Source: Thoreauomyces humboldtii
Lineage: Eukaryota; Chytridiomycota; Chytridiomycetes; Spizellomycetales; Powellomycetaceae
DNA length: 51,299 nucleotides
Direction of reading: 5' to 3'
Assembly (NCBI GenBank): GCA_027596035.1
Contig: JADGJA010000064.1
Span: 1-51,299 of the forward strand
The position numbers were made by a program, and so were the translations under genes. Below are positions 11,966-23,770 of this stretch, one piece after another (position 1 is the first letter of the stretch; each line of letters starts with the position of its first letter). The notes below the pieces were generated by a model that saw only the letters and a program-made list of their open reading frames with translations, was not told the origin of the DNA and did not search any database.

Positions 11966-13353
11966 AAGTTGCTTGTGAGAGCCCTGAACTGGGGAGACTT
12001 GTGTATATACTGCTGAATCAAATATGGGAAATCTGCCGCTCACAGTCCAATGGTGGATTGTGCTGAACCTGGTGCTGGTGAAGTGAACCATTCTCTCCGC
12101 GTGAAGCCTTTCGGAAAGGAGGCAATTTCGCTCAATTCGGAAGGGAAAGGGGAACTGCTAGCGCTCGTTTCCCCGGTTTGCGGTCGGAACCCCATTCGTA
12201 GCGAGAACATACGCCGGGAAATAGTGGGGGAAAGTCAGTCCATGAGAAGGAATCATGTCCGAAATCACAGAAGCTTTTCAGTCGAAGAAGAGGAGTCTCG
12301 TGTGCGGTCGTTTGCGATCTTTGCTTCCTCTGGACACCGCGTTGCTTGTGACTTTGTCTAAAATGCATCCAACTATCTATCGAGGACCAAGCTTCTTCTG
12401 CACTTTGTAGATTTCGTCTCGCCGCGGACGCTTAACAGAGGATGATGTAGCAGTGTTTTCGGCAGCCCATACTACAGTTGTAGGAACGATTGTTGGCAAG
12501 GAAGGATCTAAGCGATGAAAGGGAGCTTGGTGTCCTATAGGTCAGGTAGATTCCTGTTCAGCTAGTGACTACCGCCTTGATGAGCAACCTGATCGATTGT
12601 CGGTTCAATCGAACAACATCCAAAAGCGGTCACCTTGTTGTAATCCTCTCAGTACGACGGAGGTGCTGTGAAAGGGCAGCTTCAACCAGGCTAATCTATG
12701 AACAGCATCGCTGATTCCTGGGTCAAGAGGTAGCCGCGCGTCCACTCCCAGCAGACCGGAACGATCATGGTGGTGCTCTTCGAAGTCGTCGAACCGAGGC
12801 GGAAGATTTTCGACAGGCGGTGACTCACAATGACACAGAGAAGGTTTTGAGAGCTGCCCTCGATCGTTCCTGGCGTGTCGAGGCGAGAGAGCGCCGGTTG
12901 GAACACGGAAGGGTCGACGGGTTCTCAGGAAGAGAGAGAGAGATCGAGAGGGAGGGAGAGAGCGAGAGAGGTCCCTCAGCCAGGAGGACCGCTGCTGGCC
13001 TGTCCCGTCGTGCTGCCGTTCGCCTTTTTTTCCCACGCTTCCTCTCCCCCGGTCGTCTCCCTTCGAATCCTCCATATCCCATATTAGAGTCAGACCCTTC
13101 CCTTGGACTCGCTTCCGACTTCATACGAACCAGTGCGCAACCCATATATCTGTGCACGAGCACATATTCATATCCTTTCCCTGAACGTGAACATCAACTC
13201 TATAGACGGGTAGGTGCCGCTCGGAACCGAGTTCACCGCCATTCACCATTCACCATTTCCCATTTCCAATTCCCACTCCCCATCTGCCCGGTACCTGTTA
13301 AACCTCTTGTTTGCCAAAGCGCTTACTTGTTATCTCTTTCTGTTGCATCAGAA
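11966..13353. other. Long intergenic region upstream of the zinc-knuckle gene
   Basis: About 1.4 kb without a supported gene. A purine-rich GA tract lies at about 12930-12975. The last 150 nt are pyrimidine-rich with short repeats of a CCATTCA-like motif, typical of a fungal leader. A frame open into the next gene runs from 12820, but its content is low-complexity and I treat it as noncoding. Confidence 0.45.
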
Positions 13354-15404
13354 ATGTCTGGCTGGGACGACCACGCTCCTGAACCGACCACTTCCATCGA
13401 CTGGGGGGACACCTCGGACAAGCAGGAACCGAACGGTCAGGACAACTTCGAGACCAGCGGCAACGGCTACGGTGGTGGCGGTGACAAGAGAGACTATGAT
13501 CGTGGTGGAAGCGGTTGCGTTCGCTGCCGTTCGGAAGGTAGGTTCCGCTATGTTTGACAGTTACCAGACTTCTGTGCGTGGTACTCACCGTCTGCTGCTT
13601 TCTTTTGGCGCTGCTCCCGTCAGACCATCGTGTGGCCGACTGTCCGGAGCCTGACAACCGGTATCTACTGAGGATTCTCAGACTTTCTCCCACGCTAGTG
13701 CTTACTCGGTCCTTGCTTCCATGCTCCCTGCCAGTCCTTGCCACAACTGCGGTCAAGGCGGCCACATGAGCAAAGAGTGTCCCGAGCCTAGAAAGCCGCG
13801 CGATGGCGAAGTCTGCAGGCGTTGCCAAGTCCCTGACCACGTCTTCCGCGATTGCCCTGAAAAGGACGTTCCGATGGAAGGTCACATCTGCTACGATTGC
13901 GGGAGCAAGGAGCACTACTCAAGGGACTGCCCCAAGCGCAGAGGCGAGAACCGTGAAAAAGCTTCCGACGAGACTCTCGAGGAACTCTGGCGGAAGGTCG
14001 TCGCCGCTGACGCTTCTACGGATTTCGATGAGGTCAAGACCGCCATCCTTGCCTATGTCGAGGCTGATCCCCAGCTTACCTGGCCACAAGTCGAGACTAA
14101 GCTCCGCGATGCCGACGCAACGTAAGTAGATGCTGTCTTGTTCTTGCTTAAGCTTGCGTTGAGCGTCTTTTCGATTGGCAGGACTCACATCATCGCAGAG
14201 GGGCCTCGTACTCTACCGCCGAGCAAGGAGCTCGCTGATAATCAGCGCAATGGCAACAAGATGTATGAAATCGTCTTGGTCAAGAATGCCCGCCTTCTCA
14301 AGAACAAGCTGAAGACAAAGGTACACCGACATCTGCATTCGTTTCTTGCTTGTGCGCTGAACTCCTTTTCGACAGGGAGAATCGCTCGAAGAACAGGTCC
14401 AGGCCAACATGGAACATCTGAGCAACGCCGGTCTCATCCGCGATCGCATCCGCGAAGACGGAAAGTACAGCCTCCCTGACTGGGCCCTTGAGAAGCTCAC
14501 GCCGGAGCAGAAAAATATGGCTCTCAACAAATGTGTCCGTTGTGGTAAACATGGGAGTACCTCATCCCACTCCAATATCGACCGTGCTGATCTACTGCCA
14601 ATCAGGTAACGAGGGTCATAAAAGCAAAGATTGCGAAGAGCCTAGGGAGAGTGAGAAGCCCAAGCATAGCTGCTTCAAGGTAACGCATAGACAAAAGGAC
14701 TTACACTTGGCGTGAGGCTAACCCAAATGTACAGTGTGGCAAAGAGGATCATAACTACCGTCGCTGCCCGGAACCGGACCGTAAGTCCTCGCTTGCTGAT
14801 CGATCAAAGACCTCTTCCTAAAAAGCTAACACTTTATCGCGCAGCTGAACTGGCTTGCAAACGCTGCCGAGGCTATGGCCATATCTCGAAGATGTGCCAC
14901 CTCCCCGACACCCGCGAGAAGATGACCTGCCGTCGTTGCGGCGAGGAAGGCCACAAGGTTGCGGAGTGCGAGCAGCCTGATCACCGTCCGCCCCAGACCT
15001 GCAGGCGCTGTCAGCAGGAAGGTCATAGGATCGCCGATTGTCCGGAGCCTGACACCCGGTAAGATTGCAAGTCGTTTTAGCACATCATTTCCATCCGTGG
15101 CTCTGACGTTACTGTCTGCAGCGTGTGCCACAACTGCGAGCAGCCCGGTCACCAGTCCAAGGAGTGTCCCGAACCTAGAATCAGACGCTGCTTCAACTGC
15201 AAGAGCAAGGGTAGGCTAGAAACACATGTCCATCCCGTACTGTCGTGACCGAGGCGCTAAAGTTTCTGCGTCCCATCAGATCATACCAGTAACAGATGCC
15301 CCGAGCCTCCCAAGGATACGGCTTCGACTGCCTCCGGTAGCATGGCCAGCGCCAACGTGCCGGACACCTCGGAGCACACGGCAGTCAGCGCCAGTGGATG
15401 GTAG
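13354..15404 (+). CDS. CCHC zinc-knuckle protein with eleven knuckles (CNBP/Gis2-like)
   Basis: Ten exons (13354-13537, 13624-13660, 13735-14121, 14182-14320, 14376-14544, 14606-14679, 14735-14780, 14845-15058, 15122-15210, 15280-15404) give 487 residues. CCHC knuckles bind single-stranded RNA or DNA, and CNBP/Gis2 proteins act in translation and RNA granules. Eleven C-x2-C-x4-H-x4-C motifs are complete once spliced, for example CVRCRSEDHRVADC, CHNCGQGGHMSKEC, CVRCGNEGHKSKDC and CFNCKSKDHTSNRC. Four are N-terminal and seven C-terminal. They flank a knuckle-free, partly helical region of about 150 residues that I do not recognise. Ordinary CNBP/Gis2 proteins have about seven knuckles and are much shorter. 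Several introns interrupt knuckles, which makes the gene easy to misannotate. Confidence 0.88.
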
Positions 15405-16075
15405 ATGGACTTTGTTGCCGTTGCTGTTTGTAGTGAAGCATCGCATTCAGTGATCTCTCGTACAGAAGAGGTTAAACCTGTTGCAGGACGTTCAAAAAAC
15501 AGAGATGACTCTTTCTCACTCGACCCTGAGTGCCAGTAATGCTATCTGGACTTTCAGCTACTGAAGCCAGTTTCGGTGGCCTTGCCTGATGTGTTGCCCT
15601 TTATTTAGTTCGAAGGGGGCGGAAGGAATCAGGAACAAATGCTGCACATGAACATGCAGCAAACAGAGGATCAGCGCTCAGTAGAAAGAGCAAGCTTCTG
15701 AAACACCCTGATAATCCTACTATCATGGACTGACGAACTAGCCAACGACATTCGATGGCGACTTGGGCAAGGTCGAAGTCTCCGAAGACAATACGCTGCG
15801 GTAGGTCTCTACGCATGCTGGTAGAGGCGCTGTCTTCTCCCAAGTCCACACCAGGTCGATGGGACCCAGGTCCCGCCATGCACCACCATGCGAAAACAAT
15901 AGCGGGGGGATTGCTGTCTAAAACGAGAGCGGCCACATGCCTTCATGTCCGATCAAAGTGTCTTTCATTGCCTGTAGAAGCGTAGCGCGCCCGCACTCGA
16001 GAAGAGTCTCGACCAAGATACAGTACTAATTCTGAGCCAGGAGTTTGAAGCAAACGGCTCTCCAGCGACAAGCCG
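15405..16075. other. Intergenic region between convergent genes
   Basis: About 670 bp of 3' flanks of the zinc-knuckle gene and the lectin/WSC gene. No coding or RNA feature was recognised. Confidence 0.5.
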
Positions 16076-17345
16076 CTAAACCCATGTCTCCGGAAAGTCG
16101 GCCGTTGTGTAGTATGCGAGTACGTTGGCGGAGGCCGTGTCCCCGCAATCTCCGCCATCCCCCGAGCACTTCCAGGCACCACACGCGGTGCTGTTCAAGG
16201 CAGGGGAAGTGGGATTGAGGTCCGAGCTGCATCGACAAGTGGGGATGGCTGACCAAAGAGCGTATCCGTTGCCCATCTGATTACCGTTCCTTCTCTGGAT
16301 CACTCCGTTCCGGGTCTGGACCATCCCGACGGCAAAGTAAGGTGCACCGTACCCCTTGCACGTGACGGCGCAGGTGGCGGGGGTGACGGCATCCCCCGAC
16401 GTGGCGATCGCGGGGACCATGCCGTCGATGCTCCGGACGCATCGCGTCGGATCGGCGTAGTTTCGATACAGGGCGGCGACGAGCTCGTCCCCCGATGCAC
16501 CGCAGGAGGATCCGTCGCTGCATGTGTCGGTGCAGGGACTGGTCTGCCATGAGTGAGGAAAGGGGGGAAGGGCGGTGCCGGCGAAAGAACATCGACAGGT
16601 CGGTTGGATGCCGTCGTTCTTCCCAAGGTAGTCAGGCGACTGGTTGATGGCCAGGTATGGCATCCCCCTGCATAGCGCCTTGCAGGATGCGGGGGTCACG
16701 TCGGGACCTTGGTCGAGGAACGCCGGAATTCTGTACATGTCGTACTTTGAGCACCACATGAACGGAGGAGGCGGAGGGTGCGTCTGTTTAGGGTGCTGGC
16801 AGAGGACCGAGTGCTTTGACGCGCAATCGACGACGTTCAGTGCAAACTTTCCGTTGGACCCGACCTTCATCCCAAGACACGATCCGCCGTAATCGTCGCC
16901 GTTCCAGCTACGGATCCAGGTGGTGGAACCGGCGAGGGCTGACGAATTGGAGGGACAGAATTTCGCAAGGAGGGTCTCACCAGGCAGCTTAGACGTGATG
17001 TCCGCGAGTGTCCATCCCCGTTGAGCGCACGCGGTCTGAGCACCGACGTGGTCCACCTGCTGATCGTAGATGAGCGTGTATGACATGTTGTTTGCACCGG
17101 AGGTTGCAGTGCACACTCCTGCACGGTCCTGAACGACGTCTAGATTCACGACAGGAGCGCGACGTTTGCGTTGGACAGCATTGGTATCTTCACGATCAAG
17201 CAAGAAAAACAATCCAACTGGTGACAGACGGTCGGTTTAGTCAAAGATGGTAAGCGGTTTTGAAGAGGCACAGCGCGCTTATGACGGCGGACTAACCGAG
17301 AGCCAATGTAAAGAGAGCAGTCAGGCGAAAGACGTTCAGTGCCAT
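16076..17345 (-). CDS. Secreted C-type-lectin-like protein with two WSC-like domains
   Basis: Two exons (17345-17297 and 17217-16076) give 396 residues. The first exon and start of the second form a hydrophobic signal sequence (core TALFTLALVGLFFLL), then a dibasic stretch. Residues about 45-150 resemble a C-type lectin fold, with paired Cys and WIRSWNGDDYGGSCLGM. After a Pro-rich linker come two Cys-rich WSC-like modules, ending CSDGSSCGASGDELV and CSGDGGDCGDTASANVL. WSC domains bind wall glucans and occur in fungal sensors and secreted enzymes. No C-terminal membrane segment is seen, so the protein is probably secreted or signal-anchored. The lectin assignment is weaker than the WSC one. 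Confidence 0.75.
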
Positions 17346-17432
17346 TCTTGCTAGACAGATGCTTGGTGGTCAATGCTGCCTGGGCCGTTCCGCTGGCTTT
17401 GGAGATGTAAGAAGGACTGCATCCTGAAGAAG

Positions 17433-17442
17433 CTATATATAA
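17433..17442 (-). promoter_or_regulatory. TATA-like element upstream of the lectin/WSC gene
   Basis: On the minus strand TATATATAG lies about 90 nt upstream of the ATG at 17345, a fitting place for a core promoter. It is called from sequence only. Confidence 0.45.
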
Positions 17443-17583
17443 GGTTTGAGGGTAGGTGGCAGACGTCATTGAAGACGCAAAAGCTTAGGTGCGTTAGTGG
17501 GATGAAAGGGGTCGCACGTTGAATGCACACCGATCTATATTTAGGATAGGTGTCTCCAGCCCCCATCTGATTAGTGGCGTAGC

Positions 17584-17617
17584 GGGCCATGAATGCCAGC
17601 GGGCCATGAATGCCAGC
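17584..17617. repeat. 17-bp direct tandem duplication
   Basis: The unit GGGCCATGAATGCCAGC occurs twice head to tail without mismatch, in the noncoding region between the lectin/WSC and PinX1 genes. Confidence 0.9.
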
Positions 17618-18547
17618 GACGGCAGTCATCATAGCAACGCAAAAATACCAATGCACGAGTCAGGAATGGACATGGAGAGGGACCTAGACGAGAACCTGAT
17701 CATGCAGCTGGGCAGAGGGATGTGCGCGAAGTATACGTTCAAAAGCAAATGGGATATGAAGAACCAAACCCGACTTACCTGGAGACTACAAGGATTCGAA
17801 AGCGTTGGGGTTATGGAACAGATAGATACTGTAGTTGCGGGGTGGAGAGTTCGTCCAGAAATGCAGTTCGAGGTCAAGTACGTTGGCGCGCAATTTCCTC
17901 GCGGTGGTCAGCTATTGGTTGGGCGTTGTAAAGGACCTCTAAGGGTATGCTCGTGAGGTTGAGCATATTGGAAGCCATGTGGTGAAGACCATCTGGACAT
18001 GGTCTTTGTCGTTGTTCAAACTCTGTCGGAGTGACTGCAATCAGCTTGCTGACGAAGTCAATGGACGAGAGAACCGAGTTGGCCCAGTACCTTTCGTCTT
18101 GCCCTCACGTACTCGATCCGAAGGTTGTATTTGCCACGAAAGGGTAATGCGGGCGGAGAGGCGAGGAGACGTCATAAAGAAGAAACGTGGCTGGCGGGCG
18201 TAGCTGCTTCCTTGGTTCTGTCGAACCCCGACGTTGCCTCGCTTCGGCGCCGGCAGAGCTTCTCAACCTTCATTCGGGAGGGGGAGGCTGTTCAAGGTGT
18301 CCTCGGTCGCAAGCAACGAAGGGCCTTGGCCGTGGGAAGACATCAAGGTCCATCATACAAGTCCTGGCCCCGATTTATTGTTCAACGAAGCAGCAGTTTT
18401 CCGCAAAGCACAGGCTATCGAAAACAAAAAGAATAACGCACACGGGCTCCTTTTTCTTGGTGCGTTTCAAGCTCCAAGCATTTGGGGGGTTGAACCCATT
18501 CCGCATACACATTACCGTCCTTCCTCACACATACAATCCGTTCAGAG
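17618..18547. other. Intergenic region upstream of PinX1
   Basis: Scattered short frames are open here but none shows a known family or a convincing splice pattern. It probably holds the promoter and leader of the PinX1 gene. Confidence 0.45.
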
Positions 18548-19890
18548 ATGGGGCTTGCAGGTCCAAAGATAAAACAGCGTATCGGGCTCGATCCCCAGAA
18601 CAGGAACTGGAAAGATGGTGAGTCCACAGGCTTCCCACTTCCTTCTCTCCTTTTGGCATTCCGTTGACCTTTCTCCCCGCCTCGCAAGACAAGTCAAAGT
18701 TCGGCATGAAGATGATGGAGAAGATGGGATGGGCGGAAGGCAAGGGCCTCGGTGCCAACGAAGACGGCACGAAATCCCACGTCAAGGTCCGGATGAAGGA
18801 GAACAACCTCGGGGTCGGAGCCGACCGTCGAACCGTCGACAACTGGCTGGACAACAACAGCGCCTTCGACGCCCTTCTGAAGGGACTGCAGACCGAAAGC
18901 GAGACCACGCACATTCACGTGGAGGAGGAGGAGAAGACGGTCGACACGACCGGCACCACCACCACCTCCACCACCACCACTACGACGTCCGCGACGGCCA
19001 CGGTGGCGGGAGGGAGGAGGAGTCATCGCAGCAAGTTCATGCGAAACAAGGCGGTCAGCGGATACGATGCAGCTGCTCTCAGCATGATCCTTGGAGTGGC
19101 ACCGACCGCTGCGACGTCAACTCCGGAACTCCCGCGACCGGCAGCTTTGGACGTCATGACCGCGGTCGCCGAGGATCCGATGCTCAAGGTGGCTCAGACG
19201 AACGTGCACGACTACTTTGCCAAGAAGATGGCAGCCCTGGGACTGGCGGCTCCAGCCGCCTCCACGGTCGTGCCCTTTGCGTTCCCCGGAGTCCGAACGT
19301 CACAACAAACGCAACAACAGCAGGACGAGGACGAGGACGATTACGACCGTCCCCCATCGTTCGGAGGTCTGGGTCTGGGCTCCACGCAGACGACGACCAC
19401 CGCCGCCGTGGAACCCGCGCTCATGTCGGGGTCCGGGTTCGCTCTGGGAGGACTCGGACTGGGAGGGTTCATCAAGAGGGTGGACGTGAGCATCACCGAG
19501 ACGCTGCTGCAGGCTGCAGAAGACAAGGCGGATGTGGATGCAGATGCGGTCCGGGAGGACAAGGACGACGAGGATCAGGGTCCTTCCGTTTCCGGTCTTT
19601 CCGAAAAGGAGGAGAAGCGAGCGAGGAAGCTGGAGAGGGAACGGAGACGTGCGGCAAAGGCGGAAAGGAGGCAAGCCAGGGCGGAAGCTTCCGCTTCCAC
19701 GACGTCCGCCTCGTCACCCATCCCTACACCTGCTGCGTCCCCTGTCACACCTCCTCTCGCCATCGACACACCACCAGAACCTACGTCCGAAAAGTCGTCC
19801 AAGAAGAAGAAGCGGAAGGCCGAGCACGATGCGGAAGGGAACATGAAGGAGAAGAAGGAGAAGAAACAGAAGAAGAGTAAACGTTCCTAA
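18548..19890 (+). CDS. PXR1: G-patch protein PinX1/Gno1 homologue
   Basis: Two exons (18548-18617, 18689-19890) give 423 residues. The N-terminus MGLAGPKIKQRIGLDPQNRN is the family signature. The G-patch follows across the intron (FGMKMMEKMGWAEGKGLG), then the THxKVxxKxxNLGVGA-like segment as SHVKVRMKENNLGVGA. Yeast Gno1/Pxr1 stimulates the helicase Prp43 in rRNA and snoRNA processing in the nucleolus; mammalian PinX1 also restrains telomerase. The middle is Thr/Ser- and acid-rich. The C-terminus is a lysine-rich tail (KKKKRKAEH, then KKEKKQKKSKRS), fitting nucleolar targeting. The gene converges on the Argonaute gene, with 187 bp between stop codons. Confidence 0.93.
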
Positions 19891-20077
19891 GGATAGATGG
19901 CCCGTTATCTTTTCACTACTTATTTAAGCACATACCGCACAGCAGTGCGATCTTTCCCGCAAAAGCTCAGTCGTATGTTTATTTTTTCCTTTGTTCTGTA
20001 CAGTATAGGTGGGATAGACAGGTCAAGAGAGTATGCAGCATCTCTCTAACGGAAACATCGAACACGAAGCAAGTCCG

Positions 20078-23045
20078 TTACATGAAGTACATGACTTTGG
20101 CCAGCTCCGGCTTGACGTCCGCGTAGGTCATGATCTTGACAGGCGTGACCTCCTTCGCCTTCCTCCACTGGGGAGGCAAGCCAGCTCGTCCTTCTCCTGC
20201 AGCCGATTGGAGGAGCTTGTCCGCCTCAGCAGCGCCTTCCTCCACGTCTGGCATCTCCCAGACTCCCTCTCCGAATGCGTGGAACCTCGCCCTCGCAGCG
20301 ACGAGGTGAGCGTAGTAGGCGGGAGGCACGACGCTGACGGCACGAGTTGCACGACAGTAAAGGTAGCAGAGTCGGTAGGTCAGTTCCACGATGGCGTCTT
20401 CAGTGAACCTGTTCTGATCCATGAGGACGTGGTAGTGAGTCGGTTTCGAGGTTCCCTGGAGTCCCGGATGGGAGCACAGGTAAAAGTCGAACTCGGAGGG
20501 GTGAGTGATCCCTGTCGAGATGCAGGTGCCGGGAAGGACGTTTCCGGATCGATCAGAGTCTTCCTTTCGGATAGGGAAGAACCTCGCGTGGTGTCGTTTC
20601 TGAACCAGCACGAAGGTGAGGGTGGGTGCGTACAGAGGATCGAGCTGGGTGCAAGCTTGGGCGATGGCGGCCGATTCGGCTGCGAGAACGTTCGAGATCT
20701 GTCCGTCCGAGACTCCGTCGCGATAGAAGACGATGCGTTCAGGCTTTGCCCCGCAAGTTTGGTAGAAGTTCTTGAGGAGCTCGGTGGTCATGCTGGCGAG
20801 GTCGGCGATGATCTCCGAGCGACCACGCTGAATCCGGATGGCTGCTGCAAAGCGGGAGCACTGAGCATCCATCGAGCCGACCAGCGCCGCGATGGATTGG
20901 TTAGAGGGACTGCCGGGCGCCGGGTGCTGAGAAAACGATATGAAGAATTAGCTTCCTTTGCCAGAACGTTGGCAACGTAACAAAAACCCTTACAGTAACG
21001 TCGGCTCCAATGATAATGGTGGGACGCTCGCTCACGAATGGCAACTGGGTGTTGCTCAGATAACTGTTCATGCCTCCTAGCTTTACGTTCATCTTCAAGC
21101 ATACATTGGCGCAGTACTGCCGCTTCGCCGCAAACATGTGTTTTGCCTGAATGCATTGTGTAGCGACGCCGATAACCGTATCCGAAACCCTCTTAATCTC
21201 CGCGTAGAGTGGCACACCCGTGTTCGGAAGTATGCACACGACCAGTTGGGGTCTCTCGGCAAACGACTGTCCCGCGAGCATGTAAGCGTCGATGAGCGTC
21301 TTTTCGACGTTTCCGTGAGGGTTGGTGTAGGAGATGGGAGGCTGACGGTTGGCAATGAACACGCCGCACTCTTCGCATGTCTGGACCAGGAGGGTAATGA
21401 ACTTTTGGATGGCAGCAATAGGGTAATCGTGCTCTTGTCCGAACGCAACCACGCTCCAAGATCGGATCGTTACGCCCTGGGCAACCATCTTGTCGCGAAG
21501 GTTCCAAGCTCCTTCACGAGGTGTGATCACGGGCTCCTTGGACGCGGGGTGATAGGAGATGGCGGGGGCGGGGAGCACGCGGGCGTTGATGATGCTCATC
21601 TCATGTCCGATCTGCACACCGAACTCGCGAAGGTACTCGTTATCACGTTGCTGCAGGAGTGTGATCCCTGCGGAAATCTTGTTGGACCGAACGTGCGGAG
21701 GTTGGCACGTGAACTTGATCATTTCCGCAGTCTTTGTGCAGCGTTTTGCATTAGCTCGCGTTTCGCAAGATTATATAAACGGTTTGCAGAAGCTTACCTG
21801 TCTCTCGTTCAGCTTCCTGACGTGCCGCTGGCCAGGCATGATGTCGCAAACTTCCAAAGGCAAGAAAACTTGTCTCGCGGGATCCCCCACAACCAGACAC
21901 GGCAGATGCGGAAAGTAAAGCGACTGGTTGTACTTGTTCAGAAAGTAGGATGCAACTGAGTTGTCGACACCCGTCTCTTCGAGGGCAAACATGGTGCGAC
22001 TTGCAGGAGTGGCGGTAACCTTTGAGATACGATACTTTCGTCGCAGCTGTCCTCGGTGATTTACAACAATTTTGAGTCCCTTCAAAGCTTTTTCGATCTT
22101 CTGACGGTCCCGGTCGTTCAGCTGCACACGAAGGTCGCCTGGTCCGTGCCGTCCCAAAATCTTAGCAACCATTTCCACGACGGGGCCTGGTGGCAAAGGA
22201 GGCAAAGAGAATTAGTGCCACGTAGATGCGTTGTTGTCTAAATATCATCCTTACCCGGCTGGTAGAAGGCTGTAGCAGAGACGTCCAAATTAACAAGCAT
22301 GCGGCCATTGGCAGGTCGGATACTTTGATGGAATCCTTGCCAGAGTTGCGCTCCGTTGGCGATTGCAGTCGCTGAGTCAGGTGTGTAGAAGCACCGACCA
22401 ACGGTGGTGTAGGAGAGCGAAGGTCGGTGACGAAGCAGCACATCGAGGGCCATGATGGCGTCGTGAGGAGTCTCCATCGGCTGACCTTCCAGGAACGCCG
22501 CTAGACGGGCCATGCTAATCTCGCCAACCTTTCGAATGCTCAGGGTAAACCGTTTCGTTCCTCGCCTTTGGAGAAGTTTGGTTCAGACGCCTCTCCCCAC
22601 CGTGCTACCGCTCCATTGTCTGGTTCACTCACATCGACTCGTCTCCCTCCTCCACATAGTCCAGATCGTATACGAGCTCCTGCCCTACCTGCACGTCGAG
22701 ATCGATCACAGCAAAGACGTTCCGTCGGCCATCATAAACGGGCCTGACAAAGTGCACGGGCTCATCACGTTCCCTGAACTCTTTCGTCATGAGGTCCTCC
22801 CAAAGCTGATAAACACGCCTGTTTTTCGCAGGTGGTACGTCGGGAAGGATGGTCACGTCGTAGTGGTGCAGCGTTGCAGTCGGCAGGGAAAGGATGGGGA
22901 AAAAGTTTGCTCGCACTTGTATTTCGCGGCCGGCTGTGCCCGGTGGCGGCCGCTGAGGATAACGGAGAAGTGCTGCTGCATGCTGCTGCTGTTGGACAGA
23001 AAGTTTCTGCTGCTGGAACTGGGGTAGTTGCGTCGAGTAGGACAT
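20078..23045 (-). CDS. Argonaute, slicer-competent
   Basis: Five exons (23045-22633, 22565-22255, 22186-21798, 21731-20994, 20926-20078) join exactly to 899 residues. Argonaute binds small RNAs and silences matching transcripts. Domains in order: Gln-rich head (1-30), N domain, ArgoL1, PAZ (about 250-375, with SVASYFLNKYNQSLYFPHLP), MID (about 450-560, with CEECGVFIAN and QCIQAKHM) and PIWI (about 560-880). The PIWI catalytic tetrad is complete: Asp615 in GADVTHP (split exactly by the last intron), Glu655 in RSEIIADL, Asp687 in FYRDGVS and the His of THYHVL. FDFYLCSHPGLQGTSKPTHY and AYYAHLVAARAR are also present. The protein ends VMYFM, close to the usual buried aromatic tail. No Dicer or RNA-dependent RNA polymerase lies in this window. 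Confidence 0.97.
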
Positions 23046-23770
23046 TGCTGCCTCGTGGGAATGTCGAACGGAGGGTGTCGAGTTAGGTGGTGGGTCGAGT
23101 CGTCAGGCGCTATGAGGTATCAGATGAGAAACGACGGGAGTCGGAAGCGAACAATTGACAGAGAGCGTAGGAGAGCTTGGGGCGTGGAGAGGGACGCTGA
23201 ATTGTCAAAACAAGGAAAGGTTTGAGGCTCACGACGACGAGTCGGGCGGGCGAGACAGGAGACACCAGGACACTTCAAAAGCAAGCCGAAACTGGGAAGA
23301 AGACTGATGGGAGAGAAAGCAGAGCAACGACCAGCGAGCCTTGGCCGTAGCACCGAAGGGCGAGGAAACGTTCAGAGAGATGGGGGCAACTTCAGTTGCT
23401 CTACAATACCTAATGGGGAACGGGGGACCTAATGGGGAGACATGAGTGTATGGTGAAAAACGCCAAACGGAGAAAGCGCTTAGGTACTGGTTCGACAGCT
23501 CATCCCAGCTAGGCTCAGTAATCTAAGCTGTGTGCCCCCACTTTAGCCCCACTTGCAGACTCGCAGCGAGGATCGCATCCTGCACGCACGGCGGCAGGCG
23601 CTCGGTGCCTCTCGCTCCGTGCAAGTCTCTCACGGCCTACTGACCATTGAGGAACGCAGTCAACGTCATGTCTTGAGACGCTTGCAAGAGACGACGGGTG
23701 GTCTGTCTTCCGCTGCCGAAGAACGGTGTAAAGACAATAGTTTATTGCTCGACCAGCAAGCAGGGTGATA
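23046..23770. other. Intergenic region upstream of Argonaute
   Basis: About 0.7 kb that includes the Argonaute leader. A short imperfect direct repeat of CCTAATGGGGA lies near 23408-23440. No gene was recognised. Confidence 0.5.

Noticed and set aside
12820..13353. In-frame N-terminal extension of the zinc-knuckle protein
   Set aside because: The frame is open, but its content is a GA-repeat and pyrimidine leader with no conserved motif; the ATG at 13354 fits better.
17519..17956. 145-codon plus-strand frame
   Set aside because: Includes the 17-bp tandem repeat, has no recognisable domain, and has no splice partners.
18615..19880. 421-codon plus-strand frame
   Set aside because: Out-of-frame shadow of PinX1; Arg/Gly/His-biased as expected from a shifted GC-rich gene.
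20033..20980. 315-codon plus-strand frame
   Set aside because: Antisense to the Argonaute PIWI exon.
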